Source of the DNA: Salinibius halmophilus
Lineage (GTDB): Bacteria; Pseudomonadota; Gammaproteobacteria; Pseudomonadales; Natronospirillaceae
DNA length: 64,000 bases
Direction of reading: 5' to 3'
Assembly (NCBI RefSeq): GCF_003577475.1
Contig: NZ_QPEP01000017.1
Span: 1-64,000 of the forward strand
The stretch's first letter is position 1; the number at the start of each line of letters is the position of its first letter. This document shows positions 42,901 to 53,099 of this stretch, piece after piece. The notes beneath the pieces are model-generated. The model saw only the letters and a list, made by a program, of their open reading frames with translations, was not told the DNA's origin and searched no databases. A program made the translations under genes and the position numbers.

Positions 42901-43353
42901 CTACCCAAACAACGCGCTACTAAAACTGCGCTCACAATAATGGCAGCGCAACTTCATATCGGCACCCGAGTTGCGTACATAAAACTTGGTGTCAACCGGT
43001 TCATTATGGGTAATGCAATTATGATTTGGGCAATCAAACAAGCCATTCAGCTCTTCTGGCTGGCTCATGCGGAACTTGTCGACCACTTTATAATCGTTAA
43101 TTACATTAATGGTGGCATTGGGGGCAAATAGCGCTAGTTCCGCAGCTTCATCCTGCGTGAAACGCCATTGGTCAACTTTAATTAGGTCTTTACAACCCAT
43201 TTCGCCCGATGGCAGGTTCAAGCCCACGGTTAAGCGCACATCACTATTTAACAACTGCAAGCGGTTGATAATTTTAAGGCCATTGCCAGCCGGAATGTGA
43301 TCGATTACGGTACCTTGCTGAATGGCCTCTACCTGTAACTTATGAATGCTCAT
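42901..43353 (-). CDS. pyrI: aspartate carbamoyltransferase regulatory subunit
   Basis: 150 aa, matching E. coli PyrI (153). The N-terminal allosteric domain contains HKLQVEAIQQGTVIDHIPAG, where nucleotides bind. The C-terminal zinc domain has CPNHNC and CHYC with the four Cys ligands. It converts the PyrB trimer into the allosteric holoenzyme that is inhibited by CTP and UTP and activated by ATP. The start overlaps the pyrB stop by one base (TAATG), so the pair is coupled. Confidence 0.95.
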   Translation of the reverse strand: MSIHKLQVEAIQQGTVIDHIPAGNGLKIINRLQLLNSDVRLTVGLNLPSGEMGCKDLIKVDQWRFTQDEAAELALFAPNATINVINDYKVVDKFRMSQPEELNGLFDCPNHNCITHNEPVDTKFYVRNSGADMKLRCHYCERSFSSALFG

Positions 43354-44327
43354 TAGGCTTGGCCTCCCTCTCGGCTAGTAAGCAGTTGCTTGTCTAAATT
43401 TGGGCACAAGGTAAGTGCCAGTAGCGCTTGGCGAGCGTAAACACCGTTTTCAGCTTGTTGGAAATAAAAAGCGTGAGGTGTTTTATCAACCGACACGTCA
43501 ATCTCATCCACCCTTGGCAGAGGATGCAGCACTTTTAAATGCTCGGGTGCGTTTTTTAACATAGCTGCCGTAAGCACGTATTTTGATGCAATGTGCATGT
43601 ATTCGGTTGGGTCGAAACGCTCTTTTTGCACTCGTGTCATATACAAAATATCAACCAGGGGAATCACATCCTCTAGGTTGTCGACACACTCAAACTGAAC
43701 ACCTGCTTCAAGTAGCTCTTCTTGAATGTAATCTGGCATGGCTAGGGCGTCGGGTGCAACAAAATAGTATTTCGCACCAAATAACGCCAACGCTTGGGCC
43801 AGAGAATGCACAGTGCGGCCATATTTTAGGTCCCCTACAAAGGCTACCTTCACGCCCTCTAGTGAGCCGCGTGCTTCATAAATGGTGAACAAATCTAGTA
43901 GCGTTTGTGTGGGGTGCTGGTTGGCACCGTCGCCGCCATTGATGACCGGCACCGATGAAATTTCAGACGCCAAACGAGCCGCGCCCTCTTGCGGATGGCG
44001 CATGATAATGGCATCGGCGTAGCGCGAAATCATTTGAATGGAGTCGCTCAGCGTTTCGCCCTTCTTGCCCATAGAGGTATTGCCCGCATCGGCAAAGCCA
44101 ATCAAAGAGCCCCCTAAGCGCTGCACCGCGGTTTCAAAGCTCAAGCGCGTGCGCGTAGAAGCCTCAAAAAAGCAGCTAGCAATCACCTTGTTTTGCAAAA
44201 GCGTAGGGCGGGGGGAAGACTTAAGCTGGATGGCAATGTCGATTACCCGCTGAATAGAGTCAGCAGTTAAATCCGACACCGAAACCAGATGCTTGCCAGA
44301 AAACACCGGCGCAGAACTAGACAGCAT
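43353..44327 (-). CDS. pyrB: aspartate carbamoyltransferase catalytic subunit
   Basis: 324 aa. The carbamoyl-phosphate loop STRTR is in [15 protein letters not shown] near residue 55. [10 protein letters not shown] and HPLPRVDEI supply further active-site residues. It condenses carbamoyl phosphate with aspartate in the second step of pyrimidine synthesis. AGGAG lies 5 bases before the ATG. First gene of pyrBI, divergent from wzz with a 318-base gap that contains a GC-rich hairpin at 44399. Confidence 0.95.
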   Translation of the reverse strand: MLSSSAPVFSGKHLVSVSDLTADSIQRVIDIAIQLKSSPRPTLLQNKVIASCFFEASTRTRLSFETAVQRLGGSLIGFADAGNTSMGKKGETLSDSIQMISRYADAIIMRHPQEGAARLASEISSVPVINGGDGANQHPTQTLLDLFTIYEARGSLEGVKVAFVGDLKYGRTVHSLAQALALFGAKYYFVAPDALAMPDYIQEELLEAGVQFECVDNLEDVIPLVDILYMTRVQKERFDPTEYMHIASKYVLTAAMLKNAPEHLKVLHPLPRVDEIDVSVDKTPHAFYFQQAENGVYARQALLALTLCPNLDKQLLTSREGGQA

Positions 44328-44398
44328 ACGAGCTCCTAAACGAATTTTGCCGCTAGTTTAGCGTTTAACGGCAAGTTAACAATAGTAGGTCTGTAAAT

Positions 44399-44416
44399 AA
44401 CGCCGAAGGCGTTTTT
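44399..44416. terminator. terminator-like hairpin in the pyrB/wzz gap
   Basis: AACGCC-GAA-GGCGTT is followed by TTT on the plus strand. Read on the minus strand it has a TTCG-type loop and is followed by ATTT. On the pyrB side it lies 70 bases before the start and could act as the pyrBI attenuator, which in enterics responds to UTP. That is only inference. The rest of 44328-44645 shows the wzz promoter and an A-rich, C-rich tract with nothing recognisable. Confidence 0.4.
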
Positions 44417-44583
44417 GCAGACACTAAAAAAACGAAACACCCACCTAAAACCCATTCACAATAAAACCTTCACAAAACAGCAACACCAACCCAATACCAT
44501 AATCAATCGTTCAAAAACCAATCAGCTACATGAATGCATACAGAAAATCATCAATAAAATTCTACCGCTGTGCCGTCAAAAGG

Positions 44584-44612
44584 TCGTCAGCCATGCATAG
44601 TTTCGCTACAAT
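44584..44612 (+). promoter_or_regulatory. candidate sigma-70 promoter of the polysaccharide locus
   Basis: TCGTCA (44584-44589) and TACAAT (44607-44612) are 17 bases apart, matching 4/6 and 5/6 of the consensus. The start codon of wzz lies 34 bases downstream, with AGGGA at 44633. Confidence 0.45.
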
Positions 44613-44645
44613 GCCCCGCTTGAATACGTTTTAGGGAATCAGGGA

Positions 44646-45737
44646 ATGCAGCAATTGCGCCATGACGACGAGATAGACCTTGTTGAACTTTTCGTGAATA
44701 TTGCCAAACAATGGAAACTGATAGTGGCTACAACCGCTCTATTTGTAGCAGCTGGTTTAGCTTACATCACCCTAACGCCCCAGCAGTACAAGGTGTACTA
44801 CAAACTTGAGCGGTTAACCCCCAGCCAAGTAATGCCATTTCTTCAGCAACCCTACTTGCAATTAACGCGCGAGCAAATTACCGAGCGCTTTTTAGCAGCG
44901 GTAAAGAACGAACAGATCATTGAACAAGTGCTGCAAGAGCAGGGAGTGTTACCAGAATCAAACGAAGCTCCAAACGCAACAAGCAACCTGCAAGCATCGC
45001 AACGAGTAGCGCAAACTGCAGCGAGCATTAAAATAGCGCCCTACAATCAAAATTTCTTGGGTGAAGAGCAAAGCACTTATTTGGGTGTAGAAATAAGCGT
45101 AGAAACCACCAAACCCGAGCAAAGCATAAAGCTGCTTGAAAACTTGATTAAACGGGCAGAAACTCACACGCTTAACCAACTTAAAAACGAGATTGTTGGC
45201 ACGCAGGCCATTGAACAAGGCAAACTCGCGCGCCAAGTGGCTTTGGTAACGAAACAAGCTGAACTAGAAAAAGCGCAAAGGCTGCAAGCCATAGCAGCTG
45301 CTAATGAACTCAGTGCGCAGCTAGGCTTGGTAGAACCAGTTTTCGGCAAAGATTCACAAATGAATGTTGACCAAGCGGGTAATGTTGATAGATTGTTATG
45401 GCTTGGCTCTTCTGGGCTAACTGCGCTATTGCAAGCGGAAAAAACTCAACCTGTGAACCAGCTACAAGAAAACTTGCTGATTCTGCAGCGCAGTGAAAGT
45501 GGAGAGCCAGTGAGTATTGTTATGCCTGCCAAGCAGCTTCAAGCAGAGTTGGCATTAGCCGAAACTCAGCTAGACTTTACAGATGCTTACATTGTTAGCA
45601 AAAACGCCAAGGCGGTGACGCAGCAAGTAAATAAAAACTCAGTGCTTGTGCTTGCAGCGATGTTTATGCTGGGAATGGTATTGGCAACGTTTGCAGCATT
45701 GTTAAAAGTTGCGCTGCAAAACCGACAGCACAATTGA
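44646..45737 (+). CDS. Wzz-like chain-length regulator 1
   Basis: 363 aa. The N-terminal DDEIDLVELFVNIAKQWK is the typical Wzz cytoplasmic start. Transmembrane helices lie at about residues 25-45 and 335-355, enclosing a helical, Gln/Glu-rich periplasmic domain. It belongs to the polysaccharide co-polymerase family, which sets the length of O-antigen or capsule chains made by Wzy. No Pro-rich motif is obvious before TM2. First gene of the co-directional locus. A second Wzz-like protein follows after ~78 bases. Confidence 0.8.
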   Translation: MQQLRHDDEIDLVELFVNIAKQWKLIVATTALFVAAGLAYITLTPQQYKVYYKLERLTPSQVMPFLQQPYLQLTREQITERFLAAVKNEQIIEQVLQEQGVLPESNEAPNATSNLQASQRVAQTAASIKIAPYNQNFLGEEQSTYLGVEISVETTKPEQSIKLLENLIKRAETHTLNQLKNEIVGTQAIEQGKLARQVALVTKQAELEKAQRLQAIAAANELSAQLGLVEPVFGKDSQMNVDQAGNVDRLLWLGSSGLTALLQAEKTQPVNQLQENLLILQRSESGEPVSIVMPAKQLQAELALAETQLDFTDAYIVSKNAKAVTQQVNKNSVLVLAAMFMLGMVLATFAALLKVALQNRQHN

Positions 45738-45815
45738 AGTCAGTTTGATTTAGAAAAACAAATAATTAAGCCTTTTTTGGCAAACAAATTGGGAAAAGTG
45801 AAAGGAGAAGCGCTA

Positions 45816-47327
45816 ATGGCTGAGCCAACTGTGCGTGACGATGAGATTGATTTGCGAGAACTGTTCTTGCGAATTTGGGCTACCCGAGTAAAAGTTGTAT
45901 CGGCTGTGCTAATTGTAAGCGCACTTTATGCTTGTTTTGTTGCCTTTCAATACATAACACGTGATAAAACAACTACTTACAGTCAGGTGTTTACCCTAAC
46001 ATTCGACGGACTAGCTAATGGCGAGTACCCCGATGGCAGCCCGTTTTCAATTACCGACCTAGTAGCGAACTCTGTAGTTCAGCAGGTGTACCAAAACCAG
46101 CCAGGTTTGCAGAATGTAATGAGTCGCACTGCATTTTCGCGCGCAATCACGGTTGAGCGCTATTCGCCAGACTACTTCTTAATTGTAGAACGCTACGAGC
46201 GAATGAACCGCGAAGGCATGACGCCAGAGCAACTAGCTTCACTTCAGCAGGAAATGCAAGCAGCTCTGCGTGCTTCCGGTGCGCTCAAGCTTTCTCTTAC
46301 TACGCCCGAGCCAATTAACAACGCTATTCCACGGCAAGCACTAAACGCTATTGCTAGTGAATGGGCCAAACAAGCCATTGAAGAAAAGGGTGTGCTAAGG
46401 CTTAACACGCCTATCTACTCTGAGCGAATATTCGACGCCCAGCGTTTTGAACAACTAGATTACTTAGTTGGCATTGAATTGCTGCTCGAAAACGTAGAAA
46501 AAGTAAAAGAAAATATAGCAGCGCTAAAAGAGTTGCCAGGTTCAACTGGTGTGATCGACGATGAAACCGGCTACACCCTCGAAGACCTGGAAAAAGCCCT
46601 AGAAGATGTAGCTAATTATGACCTTCGCCAGCTAATCGACCCAGTAAAGCGCTTGGGCATAGCTAAAGACCCAGAGCTAGTAAAGCTATTTTACCAAAGC
46701 CGACTGGTTGATTTAGAGCTTGAGAAACAGCAGTACACCCGCAGCGCGCAAATCGCTCGGCAGGTACTAGCTGAATACAGTGGCAATACAAACCTTGCCG
46801 TGAGTCAAAACAACTCGTTACCACAAAATGCATTGGTACCGCAACTAGGTGATGGATTTTTAGACCGCTTATTAGAAGTAAGCCGACAAGGCGACGATCT
46901 GGGTTATCAACAGAAGTTGACTGATCAGGTACTTGAGTTTGAAAACCAAGCATTAAAAGTGGACCAGCAAATTGCTGAAATCAACTTAACGCTCAATGCT
47001 CTAGAAGATCAATCCAACTCACAAACCCTACTATCTCAGTACGCTCAGAGCGTCAGCGAGCGTATGCCGAAGTTGTTGCAAACCCTGCGTGATTACACTG
47101 GGGTAGTGGCACGCCTACACGAACAAATTAGCGAAGATAGCATTGGAGCGATTGGAGGGTTAGTGCAAGCAGAGTCGTCATCATTTGTAGTTGGAAGAGT
47201 TCAGTTTCCACTGAGATCTTCAATCGTACTTTTAATAGCAGTGTGCCTAGTCGTTTCTATTTTGACTGTAATCGCTGCTCTAATTGGTAGCATGGTAAAA
47301 AGTAAGAAGTTGGAAAGTTTACAATGA
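45816..47327 (+). CDS. Wzz-like chain-length regulator 2 (long form)
   Basis: 503 aa from the ATG at 45816 (AGGAG 7 bases upstream). A TTG at 45777 also opens the frame. The same [15 protein letters not shown] start as the previous protein, with TM helices at about 24-44 and 465-490, but a much larger periplasmic domain with long predicted coiled-coil helices (residues ~220-430). No kinase domain. Two regulators of different size may give two modal chain lengths. The stop overlaps the gmd start (ATGA). Confidence 0.78.
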   Translation: MAEPTVRDDEIDLRELFLRIWATRVKVVSAVLIVSALYACFVAFQYITRDKTTTYSQVFTLTFDGLANGEYPDGSPFSITDLVANSVVQQVYQNQPGLQNVMSRTAFSRAITVERYSPDYFLIVERYERMNREGMTPEQLASLQQEMQAALRASGALKLSLTTPEPINNAIPRQALNAIASEWAKQAIEEKGVLRLNTPIYSERIFDAQRFEQLDYLVGIELLLENVEKVKENIAALKELPGSTGVIDDETGYTLEDLEKALEDVANYDLRQLIDPVKRLGIAKDPELVKLFYQSRLVDLELEKQQYTRSAQIARQVLAEYSGNTNLAVSQNNSLPQNALVPQLGDGFLDRLLEVSRQGDDLGYQQKLTDQVLEFENQALKVDQQIAEINLTLNALEDQSNSQTLLSQYAQSVSERMPKLLQTLRDYTGVVARLHEQISEDSIGAIGGLVQAESSSFVVGRVQFPLRSSIVLLIAVCLVVSILTVIAALIGSMVKSKKLESLQ

Positions 47328-48442
47328 AAAAAGCTCTGGTTACCGGCGTTACCGGTCAAGACGGTTCATATCTGGCGGAGTTTCTGCTGGGGAAGGGTTA
47401 CGAAGTGCATGGCATCAAGCGTCGAGCGTCTTCCTTCAATACTGAGCGTGTTGATCACATCTATCAAGATCCACACGAGCCAAACCCTAAATTTCATCTT
47501 CATTACGGTGATTTGACCGATTCGTCAAACTTGATCCGTATCATAAAAGAGGTTGAGCCAGACGAAGTATACAACCTCGGTGCGCAGTCGCACGTAGCGG
47601 TATCGTTTGAATCACCTGAGTACACAGCAGATGTAGATGCCCTAGGTACTTTGCGCTTGCTAGAAGCGATTCGTTTCTTGGGCTTAGAGAAAAAGACTAA
47701 GTTCTACCAAGCCTCAACTTCTGAGCTTTTTGGTGAAGTACAAGAAGTACCGCAGAAAGAAACCACGCCATTTTGGCCGCGTTCTCCGTATGCCGTGGCA
47801 AAAATGTATGCTTACTGGATTACGGTTAACTACCGTGAGTCTTACGGCATGTATGCGTGCAACGGTATTTTGTTTAACCACGAGTCTCCACGCCGTGGCG
47901 AAACATTTGTAACACGTAAAATTACTCGCGCTTTGGCGAATATTGCGCAAGGCCTAGAGCAGTGCTTGCACCTAGGTAATATGGATGCGCTACGTGATTG
48001 GGGCCATGCCAAAGACTACGTTCGTATGCAGTGGATGATGCTTCAGCAAGACAACCCTGAAGACTTCGTGATTGCAACTGGCAAACAAATCTCTGTACGT
48101 GATTTTGTTCGTTTGAGCGCCAAAGAACTGGGTGTCGAGCTTGAGTTTAGCGGCGAAGGTGTTGATGAGATAGCTACAGTTGTAGCGGTAAATGGTGATG
48201 ACGCACCAGATGTAAGCGTTGGTGATGTGATTGTGCGAGTGGATCCGCGTTACTTCCGCCCTGCTGAGGTAGAAACACTACTTGGCGACCCTGCTAAAGC
48301 AAAAGAGAAGCTAGGTTGGGTGCCAGAAATCACTGTTGAAGAAATGTGTGCCGAAATGGTTAGAGCAGATCTAGACAAAGCCAAACAGCATGCCTTGCTT
48401 AAGAAGCACGGTCATAATGTGTCGGTAGCTTTGGAGCGCTAA
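47324..48442 (+). CDS. gmd: GDP-mannose 4,6-dehydratase
   Basis: 372 aa, the usual size. The Rossmann motif [10 protein letters not shown] (residues 8-17), the catalytic STSE segment (QASTSELFG) and YxxxK (YAVAKMYAY) are all visible. It converts GDP-mannose to GDP-4-keto-6-deoxymannose using bound NADP. The next gene, fcl, makes GDP-L-fucose from it. GDP-mannose would come from the manC gene at the end of the window. Confidence 0.96.
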   Translation: MKKALVTGVTGQDGSYLAEFLLGKGYEVHGIKRRASSFNTERVDHIYQDPHEPNPKFHLHYGDLTDSSNLIRIIKEVEPDEVYNLGAQSHVAVSFESPEYTADVDALGTLRLLEAIRFLGLEKKTKFYQASTSELFGEVQEVPQKETTPFWPRSPYAVAKMYAYWITVNYRESYGMYACNGILFNHESPRRGETFVTRKITRALANIAQGLEQCLHLGNMDALRDWGHAKDYVRMQWMMLQQDNPEDFVIATGKQISVRDFVRLSAKELGVELEFSGEGVDEIATVVAVNGDDAPDVSVGDVIVRVDPRYFRPAEVETLLGDPAKAKEKLGWVPEITVEEMCAEMVRADLDKAKQHALLKKHGHNVSVALER

Positions 48443-49402
48443 ATGAAGGTTTTTGTAACAGGTCATCGCGGCATGGTAGGTTCGGCGATTGTTCGCCAGC
48501 TAGACAGCCAACCAGGTAATGTAGAAGTTGTCACGCGTTCGCGTGACGAGCTGAACTTGCTCGACCAACAAGCCGTGTTTGAGTTTTTTGAACAAGAGCA
48601 GGTTGATCAGGTTTACCTTGCTGCGGCAAAAGTGGGCGGCATTATTGCAAATAACACTTACCCTGCTGAGTTTATCTACGAAAACTTGACCATTCAAAAC
48701 AACATTATTCACGGTGCTTTTAAAGCGGGCGTGAAACAGTTGTTGTTTTTGGGCTCTTCTTGCATTTACCCGAAGTTTGCCGAACAGCCAATGCGCGAAG
48801 ATGCGCTGCTAACTGGTGTGCTTGAGCCAACCAATGAGCCATACGCGATCGCCAAGATTGCTGGCATCAAAATGTGCGAAAGCTACAATCGCCAATATGG
48901 TGTTGATTATCGCTCGGTGATGCCTACTAACCTGTATGGCGAGAACGACAACTTCCATCCAGAAAATTCGCATGTTATTCCAGCATTGTTGCGCCGCTTC
49001 CATGAAGCCAAGCTAAATGGCGACAATGAAGTAATGGCCTGGGGTACCGGTTCGCCAATGCGTGAGTTCTTGCATGTTGATGATATGGCAGCTGCTTCTG
49101 TATTCGTTATGAACTTGGACTCAGAAACCTACGAGGCCAACACGCAAGAAATGCTTAGCCATATTAACGTGGGTACAGGCATCGACTGCACCATTAAAGA
49201 GCTGACCGAAACCGTAGCCGAAGTGGTTGGTTTTGAAGGCCAAATTGTTTGGGATACCTCAAAACCAGATGGTACGCCACGCAAGCTTATGGATGTATCG
49301 CGCCTAAAAGCGTTGGGTTGGCAGGCGAGTATTCAACTGAAAGAAGGCTTGGCTGAAACCTATCAGTGGTTTTTGGCGAATCAAGACTCTTTTAGAAAAT
49401 AG
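48443..49402 (+). CDS. fcl: GDP-L-fucose synthase
   Basis: 319 aa. [10 protein letters not shown] near the start is the NADP-binding loop. Ser-Tyr-Lys catalytic residues are in LGSSCIYPK and YAIAKIAG. It epimerises and reduces GDP-4-keto-6-deoxymannose to GDP-L-fucose. It begins directly after the gmd stop. The fucosyltransferase at 55987-56859 is the obvious user of the product. Confidence 0.96.
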   Translation: MKVFVTGHRGMVGSAIVRQLDSQPGNVEVVTRSRDELNLLDQQAVFEFFEQEQVDQVYLAAAKVGGIIANNTYPAEFIYENLTIQNNIIHGAFKAGVKQLLFLGSSCIYPKFAEQPMREDALLTGVLEPTNEPYAIAKIAGIKMCESYNRQYGVDYRSVMPTNLYGENDNFHPENSHVIPALLRRFHEAKLNGDNEVMAWGTGSPMREFLHVDDMAAASVFVMNLDSETYEANTQEMLSHINVGTGIDCTIKELTETVAEVVGFEGQIVWDTSKPDGTPRKLMDVSRLKALGWQASIQLKEGLAETYQWFLANQDSFRK

Positions 49403-49416
49403 CAATCATAGAAAAT

Positions 49417-49890
49417 ATGCTGCCATTCGAAGACTTTAAAACGGTAGTTAAATCGACGCCACTGGTGTCGATCGACTTCATTGTGCGCAATGAGCAAAAT
49501 GAAGTTCTTGTTGGTTTGCGCACCAACAAGCCGGCTCAAGGTTATTGGTTTGTGCCGGGTGGCCGTATTGTTAAAGGCGAACGTTTTGCCGAAGCGTTTC
49601 AGCGACTTAGCTCTAAAGAGTTAGGACAGAGCTTTTCGCCGAATGAGGCCTCGTTTATTGGTATGTTTGAGCACCTGTATGAAGACTCTCATGTTGGCGA
49701 TGATATCTCGCAGCACTATTTAGTGTTTGGCTATGAAATAGTGGTTAACCAGGCCGAATTAATGATGCCTACAAAGGAGCATGTTGAGTACCGTTGGCTA
49801 TCCATTAGCTTGCTGCTTGGAGATGATTCTGTTCATTCTAATGTAAAAGCGTATTTTACTGGTAGCCTAGCCACAATAATTCGTGTTTAG
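49417..49890 (+). CDS. gmm: GDP-mannose mannosyl hydrolase (Nudix)
   Basis: 157 aa. The Nudix region reads GGRIVKGERFAEAFQRLSSKELG, which departs from the classical Nudix box in the way known for Gmm. The family hydrolyses GDP-mannose or GDP-glucose to GDP and sugar. Linked to gmd-fcl as in the colanic-acid operon, where it tunes sugar-nucleotide levels. No strong ribosome site before the ATG (14 bases after fcl), so re-initiation is likely. Confidence 0.88.
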   Translation: MLPFEDFKTVVKSTPLVSIDFIVRNEQNEVLVGLRTNKPAQGYWFVPGGRIVKGERFAEAFQRLSSKELGQSFSPNEASFIGMFEHLYEDSHVGDDISQHYLVFGYEIVVNQAELMMPTKEHVEYRWLSISLLLGDDSVHSNVKAYFTGSLATIIRV

Positions 49891-50369
49891 CTGCCCTGCT
49901 ACAATTATTATTGGATGGTAGTATCCTTGCGTTAATTGATAAAATTGTAGACTTTGCATCATGTATCAATTCAAGCAAAGTAAATGATTGTTAGTTTATA
50001 AGAGGCTGCTTAACCTTAATCCCTCAACACGGTGCCTGTGTGTACCTTAAACTGACAGCTTTAAAGCGGTAATTTGAAGCATTAACTAGAAAATAAGAAA
50101 CTGTGGTTCCAGCTTAGTTTGCTATATAGTTGCCATTAAAGTCGTTGGTGTGGCACTTATTGTCCTCGCGAGCGGGTGTGAAGAGTAGTTAGTTGGCTGT
50201 GTCTTTATTTCTCTTTCTGCGAGTGGTAGTAAACTTTGATGCGAGTAGAAGTAGCGTGTTTGTTGGAAGTATAACTAAAACTTTCTAGCTATGCATGTTA
50301 ATAATGATTGGCATGGAAATTGCGTTTTTTATGGGTAATTGAATTTTAAAAATTATATTTATATGAGTT
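49891..50369. other. 479-base gap without recognisable feature
   Basis: The segment is AT-rich and has no convincing frame, repeat or hairpin. It marks the change from GC-balanced sugar-nucleotide genes to AT-rich, probably imported, assembly genes and may contain a second promoter. I can support nothing more specific. Confidence 0.4.
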
Positions 50370-50381
50370 ATGGAGTGTTCC

Positions 50382-50984
50382 GTGGATGGTAAGGTGAAAT
50401 GGTTTTTTGTGGAAATTTTACGCCGGGTAAGAGCTATATTGTTCCACGGAAGCGGAGTTCGTAGCTGGTATGTAAGTCATGACGCTGATTTAGGTAAAGG
50501 TGTCCGAGTTCAAAGGGGGTCGGTTATAGATGGCGCTACAAAAATCGGTAAATACACTTATATCGGAGAAAGAAGTTATGTTACGAAGGCATGTATTGGT
50601 AATTACTGTGCAATTGCTAATAATGTATCAATAGGTCAGGGTGAGCATTTATTGACTAAGGTAAGTGTGAGCTCTGTATTTTATGACAACGCCTACTCTG
50701 TGCTCACCTCTGAAGAGGTGGTTATAGGAAATGATGTGTGGATCGGCACTGGAGTGGTAATATTGAGAGGTGTGAAAGTAGGTGATGGCGCCGTCGTCGG
50801 TGCTAATAGTACGGTCACCAGGGACGTTCCTGATTATGCTGTCGTAGTAGGAAGTCCGGCGCGTGTTGTAAAATACCGGTTTGATTCTGAGCATGCTGCA
50901 AAATTAAAAAAATCTAAGTGGTGGGAGCTTGACCTAACCGATGCTAGATCATTTGTAGAGAAATACGAGAAGGATAACCTGTGA
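50382..50984 (+). CDS. hexapeptide-repeat acyltransferase
   Basis: 200 aa from the GTG at 50382, which has GGAG 6 bases upstream. The ATG at 50370 has none. Left-handed beta-helix repeats ([IV]G.. pattern: IGKYTYIGERSYVTKACIG, VIGNDVWIGTGVVILRGVKV) and DVPDYAVVVGSPARVVKYRF are typical of the CatB/Vat-like O-acetyltransferases. Likely adds an acetyl group to a sugar of the repeat unit in the cytoplasm. The stop overlaps the wzy start (GTGA). Confidence 0.82.
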   Translation: MDGKVKWFFVEILRRVRAILFHGSGVRSWYVSHDADLGKGVRVQRGSVIDGATKIGKYTYIGERSYVTKACIGNYCAIANNVSIGQGEHLLTKVSVSSVFYDNAYSVLTSEEVVIGNDVWIGTGVVILRGVKVGDGAVVGANSTVTRDVPDYAVVVGSPARVVKYRFDSEHAAKLKKSKWWELDLTDARSFVEKYEKDNL

Positions 50985-52126
50985 GTTTTAAAGTTAATCT
51001 TTCACACCTCCTACTATTTCTTTTGCTTGTTGGTTCAGCGTTATATATCGATATAGGATTTCAGCTTAAGCCATACTTTGTGTTGGCTTTTCTAGCTATG
51101 ATGACGTGCTTAGTTTCGATTTTAAATACACTGTATATAAAGCATGCTTTATTTTCCATTCTTTCATTTATATTGTTTGTTTACTTCCTATATAAAGCAT
51201 ATGAAAGCTCTAGTCTTTTTGACCATCTGTATGTCTTTAATATCCTTCTTGCTCCAGTGGTCGCACAAGTATCAGGTAGAGTAGAAGCACGTAGGTTGAA
51301 GTATTATTTGTATATTTATATAGCTCTGACATTGGTGGCTTTTACAGCAGAGCTTTTGTATCGTCTAACTCATCCTGTCGTGGGAGGTCAGCTGTTAAGT
51401 TGGGATGATTACAGAATGTCATTCTATGCATTAAAGATAAGCAGCCTAATGTACTCAAACTCCAATGGAATCGGTATGCATGCCCTGATAACTATATGTT
51501 TTATTTTTTCAATAAAATATAGTATCAGAAGTGGGGAGGCAATTCCATTCTCATCTAAAGACCATGCCTCGCTAAATTTCAGTATTTTGCTAACTACCTT
51601 TTTTTTGATTTTTAGCTTTTCAAGAGCTGCAATGCTAGTTTTAGTGTTCGTGATTGCCTTGTATGGGTTTATGGTAAGTAAGCGATTTAGGCTTCTTTCG
51701 TATGTTTTATTGCCTGTTGTCATGATCTTGCTATACCAATTTTATAAGTCTTATATTAAAATGGACGGTAGCTTTCTTACAAAATTTGAAATATCGATTA
51801 ATTTGCTAAATTATTTTTCAGAAGCTAGTTTTCTTCAGTTGTTCCTAGGAAATAACCTTGATGACCCTAAGTTGATATTTGATGGGTTCTCTGGGTACTA
51901 CGGGCATACTCATTATTTTGACTTGGCGTTTAAAGGAGGCTTGGTAGGAAGTTTTTTGTATTTGTTTCTTTTATTAATGCCGTTCTTTAAGTGTGGGAAA
52001 AGTTATACTTTCTTCTTTGTCGCGTTTTTTCTTTTGGGGCTATCAAATATTAGAATTTTTGGACATTATATATTTTTGATTTTGCCAATGTATTTGGTCT
52101 ATCTGGGGAAAAAGAATGGTGATTGA
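50981..52126 (+). CDS. wzy: O-antigen polymerase (Wzy-like)
   Basis: 381 aa with about ten to twelve hydrophobic segments and a larger periplasmic loop (residues ~265-310, LGNNLDDPKLIFDGFSGYYGHTHYF). It contains the weak O-antigen ligase/polymerase signature (SFSRAAMLVLVFVIALYGFM). Wzy proteins join lipid-linked repeat units in the periplasm. Identified by topology and locus context, because these proteins share little sequence. Very AT-rich, as is usual for wzy. Confidence 0.75.
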   Translation: MSFKVNLSHLLLFLLLVGSALYIDIGFQLKPYFVLAFLAMMTCLVSILNTLYIKHALFSILSFILFVYFLYKAYESSSLFDHLYVFNILLAPVVAQVSGRVEARRLKYYLYIYIALTLVAFTAELLYRLTHPVVGGQLLSWDDYRMSFYALKISSLMYSNSNGIGMHALITICFIFSIKYSIRSGEAIPFSSKDHASLNFSILLTTFFLIFSFSRAAMLVLVFVIALYGFMVSKRFRLLSYVLLPVVMILLYQFYKSYIKMDGSFLTKFEISINLLNYFSEASFLQLFLGNNLDDPKLIFDGFSGYYGHTHYFDLAFKGGLVGSFLYLFLLLMPFFKCGKSYTFFFVAFFLLGLSNIRIFGHYIFLILPMYLVYLGKKNGD

Positions 52127-53099
52127 AGTTTCAGTTGTCATGAGTGTGAGGAACTGCTCTGCTACGGTAAGCGCCGCGATCGAATCAGTGATTTCAGATA
52201 TGCCGAGCAGAACTGAGATGATTATAGTTGACGATGGCTCTACTGATAATACGTTTGAGTTGATTAAGGCTTATTGCAACGTTGATAATGTTCGGGTAAT
52301 TAGTTTTCGTGAATCCAAAGGTCTGCCAGCTGCTCTGAACGCTGCTATATCGGCTGCAAAGGGTGAATATATCGTTCGTATGGATGCAGACGATATAAAT
52401 GTCAAAGGTAGAATCGCAGCTGTTGTAAATGAGCTTAAGAATGAACGATGCAGTTTAGTTGGCACTAGTGCTAGGAAATTTATTAATTCTGTAGATAGAA
52501 AAGTGACTGTCTACGGAAGAGAGCTTCGAGTTCCCAAAACAAATGAAGAAGTAAAAGCTCACATATTATTTGATTCTCCATTTATACATCCCACAGTTGG
52601 TTTCACAAAGGTTTCCTGGTATTCCGTCGGAGGATACGATGAAAATATTACTTATTCTCAGGACTATGATCTCTGGGTGAAATTTTTAAAGTCTGGTTTT
52701 CAACTAAAGAACTTGAAATTTATAGGTTTGAACTATTGCGTTTATTCCGATAATAACAAGAGTAAGGTTAGACGTCGATTTAAGTTTACGACCCCAATAA
52801 GGAAGAGTCTATTGAGTGGGTATGGGCTTAGTGATCTAGATCTTTCAATACATGCCTCTATTTGTGGTGACTATAATGAAATACAAGGTGTTAGTGATTG
52901 GAGTATTTTTTTAAGAGCTCGTAGCATGGCCCATGGCTATCGCAAGTACCTTCGAGATAATTCAGCGAGCTCAATATACTTTTTAAAAATATTGCTTAAG
53001 AAGTGTTTTTCTTCGGCATTTAAGGCTCGTCGGCCCCTATTTGTTTTTATACCACCTATAGTAGTTCTATTTTTTACAATTGATGAGGTTCTTCGGTGA
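52116..53099 (+). CDS. family 2 glycosyltransferase
   Basis: 327 aa. The N-terminal GT-A fold has VSVVMSVRNCSATVSAAIES and DDGSTDNT, with the metal-binding DXD as RMDADD (~residue 87). A following SQDYDLWVK motif is typical for GT2 enzymes. A hydrophobic end (PLFVFIPPIVVLFF) may anchor it to the inner membrane. It adds one sugar to the lipid-linked repeat unit, donor unknown. Overlaps wzy by 11 bases. Confidence 0.85.
   Translation: MVIEVSVVMSVRNCSATVSAAIESVISDMPSRTEMIIVDDGSTDNTFELIKAYCNVDNVRVISFRESKGLPAALNAAISAAKGEYIVRMDADDINVKGRIAAVVNELKNERCSLVGTSARKFINSVDRKVTVYGRELRVPKTNEEVKAHILFDSPFIHPTVGFTKVSWYSVGGYDENITYSQDYDLWVKFLKSGFQLKNLKFIGLNYCVYSDNNKSKVRRRFKFTTPIRKSLLSGYGLSDLDLSIHASICGDYNEIQGVSDWSIFLRARSMAHGYRKYLRDNSASSIYFLKILLKKCFSSAFKARRPLFVFIPPIVVLFFTIDEVLR

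Noticed and set aside
42874-43300. Plus-strand frames opposite pyrI and pyrB
   Set aside because: Shadows of well-recognised genes in the opposite strand.
49891-50369. Possible small RNA or tRNA in the gap before the acyltransferase
   Set aside because: No cloverleaf, terminator or promoter pair could be supported by reading. It appears to be plain AT-rich spacer.
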